Shown piece after piece: positions 1 through 5,484 of a DNA stretch of 7,287 bases (position 1 is the first letter of the stretch; each line of letters starts with the position of its first letter). Source of the DNA: Chloroflexi bacterium RBG_16_48_8 (GTDB lineage: Bacteria; Chloroflexota; Anaerolineae; Anaerolineales; E44-bin32). The stretch is from assembly GCA_001795115.1 (NCBI GenBank), contig MGNI01000211.1:1-7287 (forward strand). Direction: 5' to 3'. Position numbers and translations under genes: made by a program. The notes under the pieces were generated by a model that saw only the letters and a program-made list of their open reading frames with translations, was not told the DNA's origin and made no database searches.

Positions 1-1041
1 TTCGGCAGCTTTTAGCCTCTCCCAATTCGTGAGGACCTGATCTACCTCCTTTAGATCAAGTTCTCCAAAGACATGAGGGTGACGTCGAATAATTTTCGTA
101 TTAATCCCTGCAATCACATCCGCCATGGTAAATTCACCCGCCTCCGTTGCAATTTGAGCATGCAGGACGATTTGTAGCAGAAGGTCGCCTAATTCCTCCT
201 TCAAGGCCGATAAATTACCGCTATCGATGGAGTGAAGCACTTCGTAACTTTCTTCTAAAAGGTGCATTCGAAGGCTCTCGTGGGTTTGTTCCTGGTCCCA
301 TGGACATCCATCGGGGGCACGGAGACGCGCAACCGTCTCTTGGAAACTCTCTAAACTGGATGGCACGGAAAGAGGGGGGATGTAAAGTGCCGTCATACTC
401 CCGATCTGATCACTCCGATCCATCTCAAACAACTCCATCTCCTCCATTTGTGCTTCAGGAGTTCCAGCGAAGTGAAGCAGTACAATGGGATGATCATACG
501 GGTATTGATTCATTAATGTCAATTTAACATCCGAAGCCACCATTTTCGAATAGAGTTGGGCAATCAAGGTTGAATGATCAGGCGGAAAAGGGGGATGATA
601 TCCAGCAGCAACAACAAGTGCATCAGCTACACTCAAGCCATCTAAAGCATCTATTTTGAGCATCGCCAGACAAGGTTCAATAAAACTGACCCCTGGGATG
701 ATCTTAATGGCAACTCCGCTCTCAATCGATCGTTTACGAAGCGCAGCAACTGTCGCTTCTCCGACCATGGGGTCCCCTGGAACGGCATAGAGGACTTTCT
801 TTCTTCTGGTAGTCTCGTAGAGAATCTGATCGACGATTCTGGAATAGACCTCAGCGAAATCCCCCGCTTCTTGATAAATGTCATCAAAGCTGTGGATCGA
901 TAAGATTTCGGAGAGTTGGGATACAACGGGGTGATCCTTAGTTCGCAGGAATATTTCATCCATGGAATGGATTTCTTCCCATGCTTCCCGCGTTATCCAT
1001 CTTGGATCACCAGGTCCCAGGCCAATGATGGTCAGTTCCAT
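1..1041 (-). CDS. Tetrapyrrole methylase / MazG nucleotide pyrophosphohydrolase fusion (YabN-like), C-terminus cut by window edge
   Basis: I translated this frame directly; it stays open to the window edge, giving 347 residues. The N-terminal half looks like a SAM-dependent tetrapyrrole (corrin/porphyrin) methylase: the glycine-rich GLGPGDP lies at residues 7-13 and VPGDP at 87-91. From about residue 230 a MazG domain follows: CPWD at 246-249, the metal-binding EESYE at 263-267, EELGD at 282-286, and RRHPHVFG at 319-326. MazG enzymes hydrolyse NTPs to NMP and pyrophosphate; the substrate of the methylase half is unknown in this family. The end of the MazG part lies outside the window. The ATG at 1041 has GGAGG at 1053-1057, 11 nt away; an in-frame GTG at 1047 sits 5 nt from the same site, so either start is possible. 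It is the last gene of the run, 92 nt after rpsI. The domain calls are firm; the physiological role is inference. Confidence 0.9.
   Translation of the reverse strand, partial: MELTIIGLGPGDPRWITREAWEEIHSMDEIFLRTKDHPVVSQLSEILSIHSFDDIYQEAGDFAEVYSRIVDQILYETTRRKKVLYAVPGDPMVGEATVAALRKRSIESGVAIKIIPGVSFIEPCLAMLKIDALDGLSVADALVVAAGYHPPFPPDHSTLIAQLYSKMVASDVKLTLMNQYPYDHPIVLLHFAGTPEAQMEEMELFEMDRSDQIGSMTALYIPPLSVPSSLESFQETVARLRAPDGCPWDQEQTHESLRMHLLEESYEVLHSIDSGNLSALKEELGDLLLQIVLHAQIATEAGEFTMADVIAGINTKIIRRHPHVFGELDLKEVDQVLTNWERLKAAE
493..522 (-). promoter_or_regulatory. Sigma70-like promoter inside the methylase-MazG gene
   Basis: On the minus strand a consensus -35 TTGACA (522-517) and a -10 TATGAT (498-493; 5 of 6 matches) are separated by 18 nt. 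A transcript would start near 486, in the region between the methylase and MazG halves, and could express the MazG half alone. It lies inside coding sequence, so a chance match is quite possible. Confidence 0.35.
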
Positions 1042-1052
1042 TGCCACTTGAG

Positions 1053-1057
1053 CCTCC
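1053..1057 (-). promoter_or_regulatory. Shine-Dalgarno site of the methylase-MazG gene
   Basis: GGAGG on the minus strand. It lies 11 nt before the ATG at 1041 and 5 nt before an in-frame GTG at 1047, so it does not decide between the two starts. The protein differs only by two residues. Confidence 0.6.
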
Positions 1058-1072
1058 GAGTTGGAAAGTATA

Positions 1073-1103
1073 TCGGCCGAGGAAAGGTAGGCTCCCCGGC
1101 CGA
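1073..1103 (-). terminator. Strong GC-rich hairpin between rpsI and the methylase-MazG gene, possible attenuator or weak terminator
   Basis: Read as minus-strand RNA, UCGGCCGGGGA (1103-1093) pairs with UCCUCGGCCGA (1083-1073). This gives 11 bp with one G-U pair and a 9-nt loop. The G-U pair would be an A-C mismatch on the plus strand, so the fold favours the minus transcript. It starts about 30 nt after the rpsI stop and ends about 16 nt before the Shine-Dalgarno site of the next gene. The sequence after it is UAUACUUUCC, which has no proper U-run, so it is not a classical intrinsic terminator. It could be an attenuator, an mRNA 3'-end stabiliser or a processing site. Confidence 0.4.
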
Positions 1104-1133
1104 GAAGAAATTCGCAGTGCAAGTGAAAACGAC

Positions 1134-1526
1134 TTAACGCTTGGTATAAGTAGGTGCTTTACGGGCTCTTTTAAGGCCAGGCTTTTTACGCTCTTTCATA
1201 CGTGAATCTCGAGTGAGATATCCACCGGATCGCATTACGGCTCTTAGATTTGGCTCCATCTGTAATATTGCACGAGCTAGCCCATGACGGACTGCGCCAG
1301 CTTGACCGCTGACACCGCCTCCCTGAACCATAACAGTGATATCCAATTTTCCTTCAAAACCTGCTATCTTCACGGGTTCAAGCGCGATATCTATGTCCCC
1401 CAATCGAGTGAAATACTCTTCAATGGGTTTGTTGTTAACGATAGCGCTGCCAGAACCCGACATGATTCTAACCCTGGCTGAACTGGTCTTGCGACGACCG
1501 ACTCCTTCATAATACTGTAGCGACAT
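1134..1526 (-). CDS. rpsI: 30S ribosomal protein S9 (uS9)
   Basis: A 130-residue protein of the usual S9 size. It begins MSLQYYEGVGRRKTSSARVR, containing the family's GRRKTSSARV block, and has GGGVSGQAGAVRHGLARAI in the middle. It ends with a basic tail, RKAPTYTKR; in S9 the terminal Lys-Arg reaches the P-site tRNA. S9 sits in the head of the small subunit. The frame is open 21 codons further up to an ATG at 1589, but that would overlap rplM. GGAGG at 1539-1543 supports the ATG at 1526, with a rather long 12-nt spacing. It follows rplM by 25 nt, the widely conserved L13-S9 pair, and is presumably co-transcribed with it. Confidence 0.97.
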   Translation of the reverse strand: MSLQYYEGVGRRKTSSARVRIMSGSGSAIVNNKPIEEYFTRLGDIDIALEPVKIAGFEGKLDITVMVQGGGVSGQAGAVRHGLARAILQMEPNLRAVMRSGGYLTRDSRMKERKKPGLKRARKAPTYTKR

Positions 1527-1551
1527 GGATTGCTCTTCCCTCCAATTGGAT

Positions 1552-1986
1552 TTAGTCAAATGTGATGGTTTTTGGTTGTTGGGCAGCATGCGGATGGTTT
1601 GGACCTTTGTAGATCCGCAGCTTTCGCATCAATTTTCGTCCATAGCGATTATGGGGGACCATACCCCAGACAGCAGATTCGATCACTCGATTAGGGAAGG
1701 TTGCCAATTGGTTCCTCAGGTTGATTTTTTTCAACCCACCCGGGTAACCCGAATGATGGTAATACATCTTCTGATCAAGACGTTTACCCGTTACGGCGAT
1801 CTTCTCCGCGTTAATGACGATAACGAAATCTCCGACATCAACCCCGGGTGTAAATTGAGGTTTGTTCTTTCCTATAAGTATACGGGCAATTCCAGAAGCG
1901 ATGCGACCTAAATTCTGTCCTTCTGCATCAACGAGAACCCATTCTCGGGATAATTGATCCGGCTTAGGATGATATGTCTTTTGCAC
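1552..1986 (-). CDS. rplM: 50S ribosomal protein L13 (uL13), GTG start
   Basis: A 144-residue protein matching L13 along its whole length. Residues from about 15 read REWVLVDAEGQNLGRIAS, followed by FTPGVDVGDFVIVINAEKIAVTG and YYHHSGYPGG. Near the end is the family signature region GMVPHNRYGRKLMRKLRIYKG followed by HPHAAQQP. L13 is an early-assembly protein of the large subunit. I chose the GTG at 1986 because GGAG lies 7 nt before it and the N-terminus then matches the family. The frame runs 40 codons further up to an ATG at 2106, but that extension is not L13-like and would overlap truA. It sits 95 nt after truA and 25 nt before rpsI. A long inverted repeat lies just upstream of its Shine-Dalgarno site; in E. 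coli L13 represses its own rplM-rpsI mRNA, so a regulatory role is plausible. Confidence 0.97.
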   Translation of the reverse strand: MQKTYHPKPDQLSREWVLVDAEGQNLGRIASGIARILIGKNKPQFTPGVDVGDFVIVINAEKIAVTGKRLDQKMYYHHSGYPGGLKKINLRNQLATFPNRVIESAVWGMVPHNRYGRKLMRKLRIYKGPNHPHAAQQPKTITFD

Positions 1987-1993
1987 AATATTT

Positions 1994-1997
1994 CTCC
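1994..1997 (-). promoter_or_regulatory. Shine-Dalgarno site that sets the GTG start of rplM
   Basis: GGAG on the minus strand, 7 nt before the GTG at 1986. It is the reason for preferring this GTG over the upstream ATG at 2106. It lies 6 nt downstream of the inverted repeat at 2004-2044. Confidence 0.7.
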
Positions 1998-2003
1998 GAT
2001 TTT

Positions 2004-2044
2004 CTATTTCCATCATGATCGACGATACGTGATGGAAGGGATAG
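2004..2044 (-). promoter_or_regulatory. Inverted repeat in the rplM leader, candidate regulatory hairpin
   Basis: In minus-strand RNA, CUAU (2044-2041) then, after a 3-nt CCC bulge, UUCCAUCA (2037-2030) pairs with UGAUGGAA (2015-2008) then AUAG (2007-2004). All 12 pairs are Watson-Crick; the loop is 14 nt. No U-run follows, so it is not an intrinsic terminator. It ends 6 nt before the Shine-Dalgarno site of rplM, a position where ligand-dependent folding could affect translation start. Control by L13 is inference, based on autoregulation of rplM-rpsI in E. coli. Confidence 0.5.
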
Positions 2045-2081
2045 CCTTCAACTCGTTTAAGACGACCCCGGTCATCCAAAC

Positions 2082-2819
2082 TTAATAAGTTACCATCTCC
2101 AAGCATAAACCGCTCGCTGGGGCGATTCTACCCTCCCACCTTCTGGAGCTATCACGAATCAACTCCCTGAACTCCTCTTTACGATCCGGTTGACGACCCA
2201 CCTCGAGCATTGCAGCGACTAACCGTCTAACCATCCGGTACAAAAAAGCATTGGCTTCGATTTCGAAAATCATGCCATCCATTGTTTGGATCCACCGTGC
2301 TCGATAGACCTCTCGGACGGTATGACCTCCTTCAGCTAATGCGTTCCCAAAAGCACCAAAATCATGCCTGCCAATGATCCAATCTGTTATTTCAGTCATA
2401 GTTTCGAAGGAAGGAATAGGCCATATCCTCCATGAATAACGTTCCCTTAAGGGATCCCTGTTTTTTGCAAATAGGATGGCATACCTATAAAACCGGCTTC
2501 GGGCAGAATAACGTGGATGAAAATGAGCTGGTGCCTTCTCTGTATCCCTGACTGCGATATCTGCAGGCAAATTGGCATTTAAAGCCTTTGTCAAGTTGAT
2601 TTCTTGTGATCGCCAGTCCAGGACATAGGACACAACTTGTCCTCTTGCATGCACACCCGCATCTGTTCTCCCAGCAGCTTTGATACTCTCTTCTTTCCAG
2701 CCGATTCGCTTTAGCCCACCTTCAAATTCACCCTGGATGGTTCTAAGAACTTCAGCTTGACGCTGAAATCCTTTGAAATCCGTTCCATCATAGGCAATGA
2801 TTGATTTGTAAGTTTCCAT
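2082..2819 (-). CDS. truA: tRNA pseudouridine(38-40) synthase TruA
   Basis: A 245-residue protein of normal TruA length. It converts uridines 38-40 of the tRNA anticodon arm to pseudouridine. It begins METYKSIIAYDGTDFKGFQR, the family's N-terminal strand and YDGT-x-F/Y-x-G-F/W-Q motif. GRTDAGVHARGQV follows, with the catalytic aspartate at residue 53. Further on come LNANLPADIAV, the Arg/Tyr-rich SARSRFYRYAI, the HDFGAF block and ANAFLYRMVRRLV near the C-terminus, all typical. The ATG at 2819 is the only start that fits the family. It lacks a purine-rich Shine-Dalgarno site; the best match is a GGTG buried in a hairpin directly upstream. It lies 39 nt after rplQ and 95 nt before rplM. Placement between rplQ and rplM is seen in several Gram-positive groups, often with ECF-transporter genes in between, which are absent here. 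Confidence 0.97.
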   Translation of the reverse strand: METYKSIIAYDGTDFKGFQRQAEVLRTIQGEFEGGLKRIGWKEESIKAAGRTDAGVHARGQVVSYVLDWRSQEINLTKALNANLPADIAVRDTEKAPAHFHPRYSARSRFYRYAILFAKNRDPLRERYSWRIWPIPSFETMTEITDWIIGRHDFGAFGNALAEGGHTVREVYRARWIQTMDGMIFEIEANAFLYRMVRRLVAAMLEVGRQPDRKEEFRELIRDSSRRWEGRIAPASGLCLEMVTY

Positions 2820-2820
2820 C

Positions 2821-2844
2821 GGCGCGCACCAATGGGCGCTCGCC
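2821..2844 (-). promoter_or_regulatory. GC-rich hairpin directly in front of the truA start codon
   Basis: In minus-strand RNA, GGCGAGCGCC (2844-2835) folds back on GGUGCGCGCC (2830-2821) around a 4-nt CAUU loop. That gives nine pairs, one of them G-U, with a single A-G mismatch. It occupies positions -2 to -25 of truA, where a Shine-Dalgarno site should be. No U-run follows, so it is not a terminator. It may lower translation of truA relative to the ribosomal proteins, or mark an RNA processing site. Confidence 0.45.
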
Positions 2845-2845
2845 A

Positions 2846-2867
2846 GTCGAGGTTATCACTACTCGAC
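2846..2867 (-). repeat. Short inverted repeat across the rplQ stop codon
   Basis: GTCGAG (2867-2862 on the minus strand) and CTCGAC (2851-2846) are perfect 6-bp partners around a 10-nt loop that contains the rplQ stop codon. It directly precedes the hairpin at 2821-2844, so two stems stand in tandem in this junction. On its own, six pairs is weak evidence. Confidence 0.3.
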
Positions 2868-3233
2868 AAGTTCTAATAAAACCATTTCGGCGGCATCACC
2901 ATGACGAGGTCCTAGTTTAATGATGCGTGTATACCCTCCTGGTCTATCGGTATATCGTGGGGCGATATCATTAAACAATTTCTTAACAATTTCAGGATCA
3001 TTAAGCCGCGCAGCAGCCCAACGACGTGCATGCACAGCCTGTGCCTCCCCCAAATTATTTCCCTTCTTCGCTCGGGTGATTATCCGTTCGGCATTACCTC
3101 GGATCGCTTGAGCTTTTGCTAGGGTTGTGCGAATTCTCTCGTGTCGAAAAAGTTCATTGATGAGATTCCGCCGTAATGTTTTACGCTGACCCGTTGAACG
3201 ACCCAGTCTTTTTCCTGCTACCTTATGTCTCAT
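2859..3233 (-). CDS. rplQ: 50S ribosomal protein L17 (bL17)
   Basis: A 124-residue protein matching bacterial L17 from end to end. It opens with MRHKVAGKRLGRSTGQRKTL, the family's basic N-terminal signature, then LINELFRHERIRTTLAKAQ and a middle section rich in Arg and Ala. It closes with DRPGGYTRIIKLGPRHGDAAEMVLLELVE; YTRI-x-KLG-x-R-x-GDAA-x-M is the usual C-terminal motif. L17 lies near the polypeptide exit tunnel of the large subunit. The start is 2 nt after the rpoA stop, with GGAG inside the rpoA 3' end about 11 nt upstream, so translation is probably coupled to rpoA. The rpoA-rplQ pairing is nearly universal in bacteria. Confidence 0.98.
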   Translation of the reverse strand: MRHKVAGKRLGRSTGQRKTLRRNLINELFRHERIRTTLAKAQAIRGNAERIITRAKKGNNLGEAQAVHARRWAAARLNDPEIVKKLFNDIAPRYTDRPGGYTRIIKLGPRHGDAAEMVLLELVE

Positions 3234-3235
3234 TT

Positions 3236-4216
3236 CTATGCAGTCTCCGATTCTAGAACGGCACCCTCAACATCATCTTCGAGATAGCCTTTTTCTTGAA
3301 GACGCTCCTTGAGCTCCGACAGGCTCTTTTCGCCAAAGTTGCGGATGGAAAGCATGGCGTCAGAACCTTTTTCGAGCATATCCAAGACCTCACCTACGGT
3401 GGTAATTCCTGTCCTCTTCAAAGAGTTAAACACTCGTACCGTAAGATCTAAATTCTCAATAGGAGTGTCATAGATTTCACTTGCCTTCTTGGGCTCTTCT
3501 TCTTGAGTTGAAGCAACCAGAAGAGACTCCTCTGTCACACCAGCAATATCACGCAAATGTGCCATGAGGATTTGTGCGCTTTTGCTTAGAGCCTCCGGAG
3601 GTTTGATCGTGCCATCCGTCCAAATCTCTATCAGCAAGCGATCATAGCTTGTATCTTGCCCAACGCGCGCTCTTCCCACCTCATACTGAACCCTACGCAC
3701 AGGGCCGAAAATGGCATCGGTCGGGAGTTCACCAATTGGCAGTCGTTCGCGCTCATCAGAAGGTGAGTAACCTCGACCCCGTTGGACATTCATCTCAATT
3801 TCCAAACGGGCTTTATCACTGTCAACTGTGAACAAATATAGCTCTGGATTAACGATCTCAACCTCAGCCGGAGCTATGATATCCGCTGCAGTTACAACGC
3901 CTTCTCCTTCGACTTCGATACGAAGTCGTGCCGTATCCCCCTCATGGAGGATCAAGCGCAATTGTTTGATATTCAGCATAAGCTGAAGAACATCCTCCCG
4001 GACACCAGCGATATCAGAAAATTCATGGGCTACATCCGTAATTCGAACGGATGTCACTGCCGCGCCTTCCAAGGATGAAAGAAGAATGCGCCTCAGAGCA
4101 TTCCCAATCGTGATTCCATAACCTCTCTCGAGTGGGCTAATAAAAAATTTGCCGTAATTTCGAGCTACAGCGTCGCGCTCGATTTTTGGCATGACCATGT
4201 TCGTTGTTACGGTCAT
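3236..4216 (-). CDS. rpoA: DNA-directed RNA polymerase subunit alpha
   Basis: A 326-residue protein of normal alpha length. The N-terminal domain (to about residue 235), which dimerises and nucleates polymerase assembly, shows ERGYGITIGNALRRILLSSL at 30-49 and HEFSDIAGVREDV soon after. An acidic/lysine linker (about 237-252) leads to the C-terminal domain. There LTVRVFNSLK carries Arg261 and Asn264, and GEKSL carries Lys297; these correspond to E. coli Arg265, Asn268 and Lys298, which contact UP-element DNA and activators. Upstream-element binding is therefore expected to work here. GGAGG at 4222-4226, 5 nt before the ATG at 4216, favours this start over the in-frame ATGs at 4198 and 4192. 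It lies 50 nt after rpsD, with a short hairpin in the gap, and 2 nt before rplQ. Confidence 0.99.
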   Translation of the reverse strand: MTVTTNMVMPKIERDAVARNYGKFFISPLERGYGITIGNALRRILLSSLEGAAVTSVRITDVAHEFSDIAGVREDVLQLMLNIKQLRLILHEGDTARLRIEVEGEGVVTAADIIAPAEVEIVNPELYLFTVDSDKARLEIEMNVQRGRGYSPSDERERLPIGELPTDAIFGPVRRVQYEVGRARVGQDTSYDRLLIEIWTDGTIKPPEALSKSAQILMAHLRDIAGVTEESLLVASTQEEEPKKASEIYDTPIENLDLTVRVFNSLKRTGITTVGEVLDMLEKGSDAMLSIRNFGEKSLSELKERLQEKGYLEDDVEGAVLESETA

Positions 4217-4230
4217 TTACCCCTCCAAAA

Positions 4231-4252
4231 TGCACGCCGTTTTAATCGTGCA
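4231..4252 (-). repeat. Inverted repeat in the rpsD-rpoA gap
   Basis: On the minus strand TGCACG (4252-4247) and CGTGCA (4236-4231) are perfect partners around a 10-nt loop; flanking bases add one G-U pair. Four U residues follow in the RNA, then the rpoA Shine-Dalgarno site. The stem is short and the U-run is brief, so at most it could be a weak attenuator or a translation-control hairpin before rpoA. Confidence 0.35.
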
Positions 4253-4266
4253 CACAGGATCTTCTT

Positions 4267-4905
4267 TTATCGCGAATAATATTCAATAATAAGCTGTTCA
4301 TTGATGGTAGCCTCAACATCTCGTCGATCAGGATCCTGAAGTACCTTTCCAGATAGATGAGTCAAATCTCGATCTAACCATGCAGGTACCGTGCGCGTCT
4401 CAGCTACTGCTGCAAGGTCCTTGAAATAAGCCCGCTTGTGGGAGCCTGCACGAACTTCAACATTATCACCCGATCGTACAAGCATCGATGGAATGTCAGT
4501 TCTGCGATCATTGACATTAAAGTGTCCATGGGTAACAAGCTGCCGCGCCTGAGATCGGTTTTCTGCGTAACCCAGTCTGAAGACAACATTATCTAATCTT
4601 CGCTCGAGCATTTGCAGCAGAATCTCGCCTGTTAGCCCTCGTTTCTGAAGAGCGGTTCGGAAGTAACGGCGAAATTGCTTTTCCGACACCCCGTAGATTC
4701 GACGAGTTTTTTGCTTTTCACGCAGTTGTCGACGATATTCGGATTCCGTTCTCCGTTTAAACTGAGCATCACGCCCATGCTCACCGGGAGGGAAGCTTCG
4801 CCTTTCAAAAGCGCATTTCGGTGTGAAACACCTTTGGCCCTTTAGAAATAGCTTTTCACCTTCTCGGCGGCATAATTTACATTTCGGTTCCGTATACTTC
4901 CCCAT
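4267..4905 (-). CDS. rpsD: 30S ribosomal protein S4 (uS4), zinc-binding form
   Basis: A 212-residue S4. The N-terminus carries Cys9-x2-Cys12-x13-Cys26-x4-Cys31, the zinc-binding form known from Thermus; many other bacteria have lost these cysteines. The S4 RNA-binding domain follows at about residues 100-165, with MLERRLDNVVFRLGYAENRS and ARQLVTHGHFNVN. It ends in EATINEQLIIEYYSR, the usual C-terminus. S4 binds 16S rRNA first in the assembly of the 30S body and is the translational repressor of the alpha operon in E. coli. The ATG at 4905 has GGAGG at 4919-4923, a long 13-nt spacing. It lies 24 nt after rpsK and 50 nt before rpoA, as in the E. coli alpha operon but unlike Bacillus, where rpsD is separate. 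Confidence 0.98.
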   Translation of the reverse strand: MGKYTEPKCKLCRREGEKLFLKGQRCFTPKCAFERRSFPPGEHGRDAQFKRRTESEYRRQLREKQKTRRIYGVSEKQFRRYFRTALQKRGLTGEILLQMLERRLDNVVFRLGYAENRSQARQLVTHGHFNVNDRRTDIPSMLVRSGDNVEVRAGSHKRAYFKDLAAVAETRTVPAWLDRDLTHLSGKVLQDPDRRDVEATINEQLIIEYYSR

Positions 4906-4929
4906 GTTTCTTAATCTTCCTCCGAATTC

Positions 4930-5331
4930 TTAAACACGACGTTTCTTGGGTGGCCTGCAGCCGTTGTGAGGAACAGGTGTAACGTCACTAATCGAACGCA
5001 CTTTTACTTCCGAGCCCTGGATGGCACGAATAGCAGCCTCTCTCCCAGGTCCGGGGCCTTTTACGTATAAATCAACCTCTTGCAGCCCGAGTTCACGCCC
5101 ACTGGAAATAACATGCTCTGCAGCCAATCGGGCTGCATAGGGAGTGCTTTTCCTTGAGCCTTTGAAACCAGCTAAACCGGAACTTGCCCAAACGATTGCA
5201 TTCCCTTGCAGATCAGTGATCGTCACAATGGTGTTGTTGAAGGTGGCATGAATATAAATTCTGCCGTGAGACAGCATTCGTTTTTCTTTTCGGGCACCGG
5301 TTCGTCGTGTACGTTGTGTTCTTCTCGCCAT
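4930..5331 (-). CDS. rpsK: 30S ribosomal protein S11 (uS11)
   Basis: A 133-residue protein, normal for S11. After a basic N-terminus come GRIYIHATFNNTIVTITD, SSGLAGFKGSRKSTPYAA and VKGPGPGREAAIRA. The C-terminus, PVPHNGCRPPKKRRV, is the nearly invariant S11 ending. S11 lies on the platform of the small subunit, next to the mRNA exit and the Shine-Dalgarno helix. GGGAG at 5342-5346 precedes the ATG at 5331 by 10 nt. It is preceded by an unusually long 153-nt gap after rpsM that holds a multi-part inverted-repeat structure, and followed by rpsD after 24 nt. Confidence 0.98.
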   Translation of the reverse strand: MARRTQRTRRTGARKEKRMLSHGRIYIHATFNNTIVTITDLQGNAIVWASSGLAGFKGSRKSTPYAARLAAEHVISSGRELGLQEVDLYVKGPGPGREAAIRAIQGSEVKVRSISDVTPVPHNGCRPPKKRRV

Positions 5332-5361
5332 AAATCCCGTACTCCCATTTCTTTCTTCATG

Positions 5362-5457
5362 ATGAATAGATCCTTGAGAGAAGTCCCAGTTGGGGTTTTT
5401 CCCAACTGAGGATCAACACTCCATCCCACTTCCATTTTCTTCTTATTGCCTATTCAT
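5362..5457 (-). promoter_or_regulatory. Nested inverted-repeat structure in the rpsM-rpsK gap, candidate cis-regulatory RNA
   Basis: Read as minus-strand RNA, three stems nest. The inner one, CAGUUGGG (5408-5401) with CCCAACUG (5394-5387), has 8 perfect pairs around an AAAAAC loop. The middle one, GAUCCU (5414-5409) with AGGAUC (5374-5369), directly abuts the inner stem on its 5' side. The outer one, AUGAAUA (5457-5451) with UAUUCAU (5368-5362), directly abuts the middle stem on its 3' side. A 12-nt bulge and a roughly 35-nt purine-rich internal loop separate the other arms. It ends about 15 nt before the rpsK Shine-Dalgarno site, so control of rpsK and downstream rpsD is possible. No U-run follows the stems, so it does not read as an intrinsic terminator. 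Confidence 0.5.
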
Positions 5458-5484
5458 TCCTTACGAGTTATTCTTCATTACTCT

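Noticed and set aside
147..527. Plus-strand open frame of 126 codons opposite the methylase-MazG gene
   Set aside because: Antisense shadow of a gene with strong domain motifs; no ribosome site or family resemblance.
651..959. Minus-strand open frame of 102 codons
   Set aside because: It lies inside the methylase-MazG gene in another frame and resembles no family; the overlapping frame has clear domain motifs.
1541..1550. Perfect 10-bp palindrome TCCAATTGGA in the rplM-rpsI gap
   Set aside because: It has no loop and mainly overlaps the rpsI Shine-Dalgarno site; likely chance.
1527..1589. Possible 21-codon N-terminal extension of rpsI from an ATG at 1589
   Set aside because: It overlaps rplM and adds residues not found in S9; the ATG at 1526 gives the family N-terminus.
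1525..1911. Plus-strand open frame of 128 codons opposite rplM
   Set aside because: Antisense to a highly conserved ribosomal-protein gene, with no recognisable protein features.
1987..2106. Possible 40-codon N-terminal extension of rplM from an ATG at 2106
   Set aside because: The extension is not L13-like and overlaps truA; the GTG at 1986 has GGAG at a 7-nt spacing and the right protein length.
5387..5408. Hairpin with a T-run on the plus strand, considered as a plus-strand terminator
   Set aside because: The T-run is in the loop, not after the stem, and no plus-strand gene ends nearby.
5223..5435. Minus-strand open frame of 70 codons starting in the rpsM-rpsK gap
   Set aside because: Half of it overlaps rpsK in another frame, and its start lies near the nested stem structure; no family resemblance.
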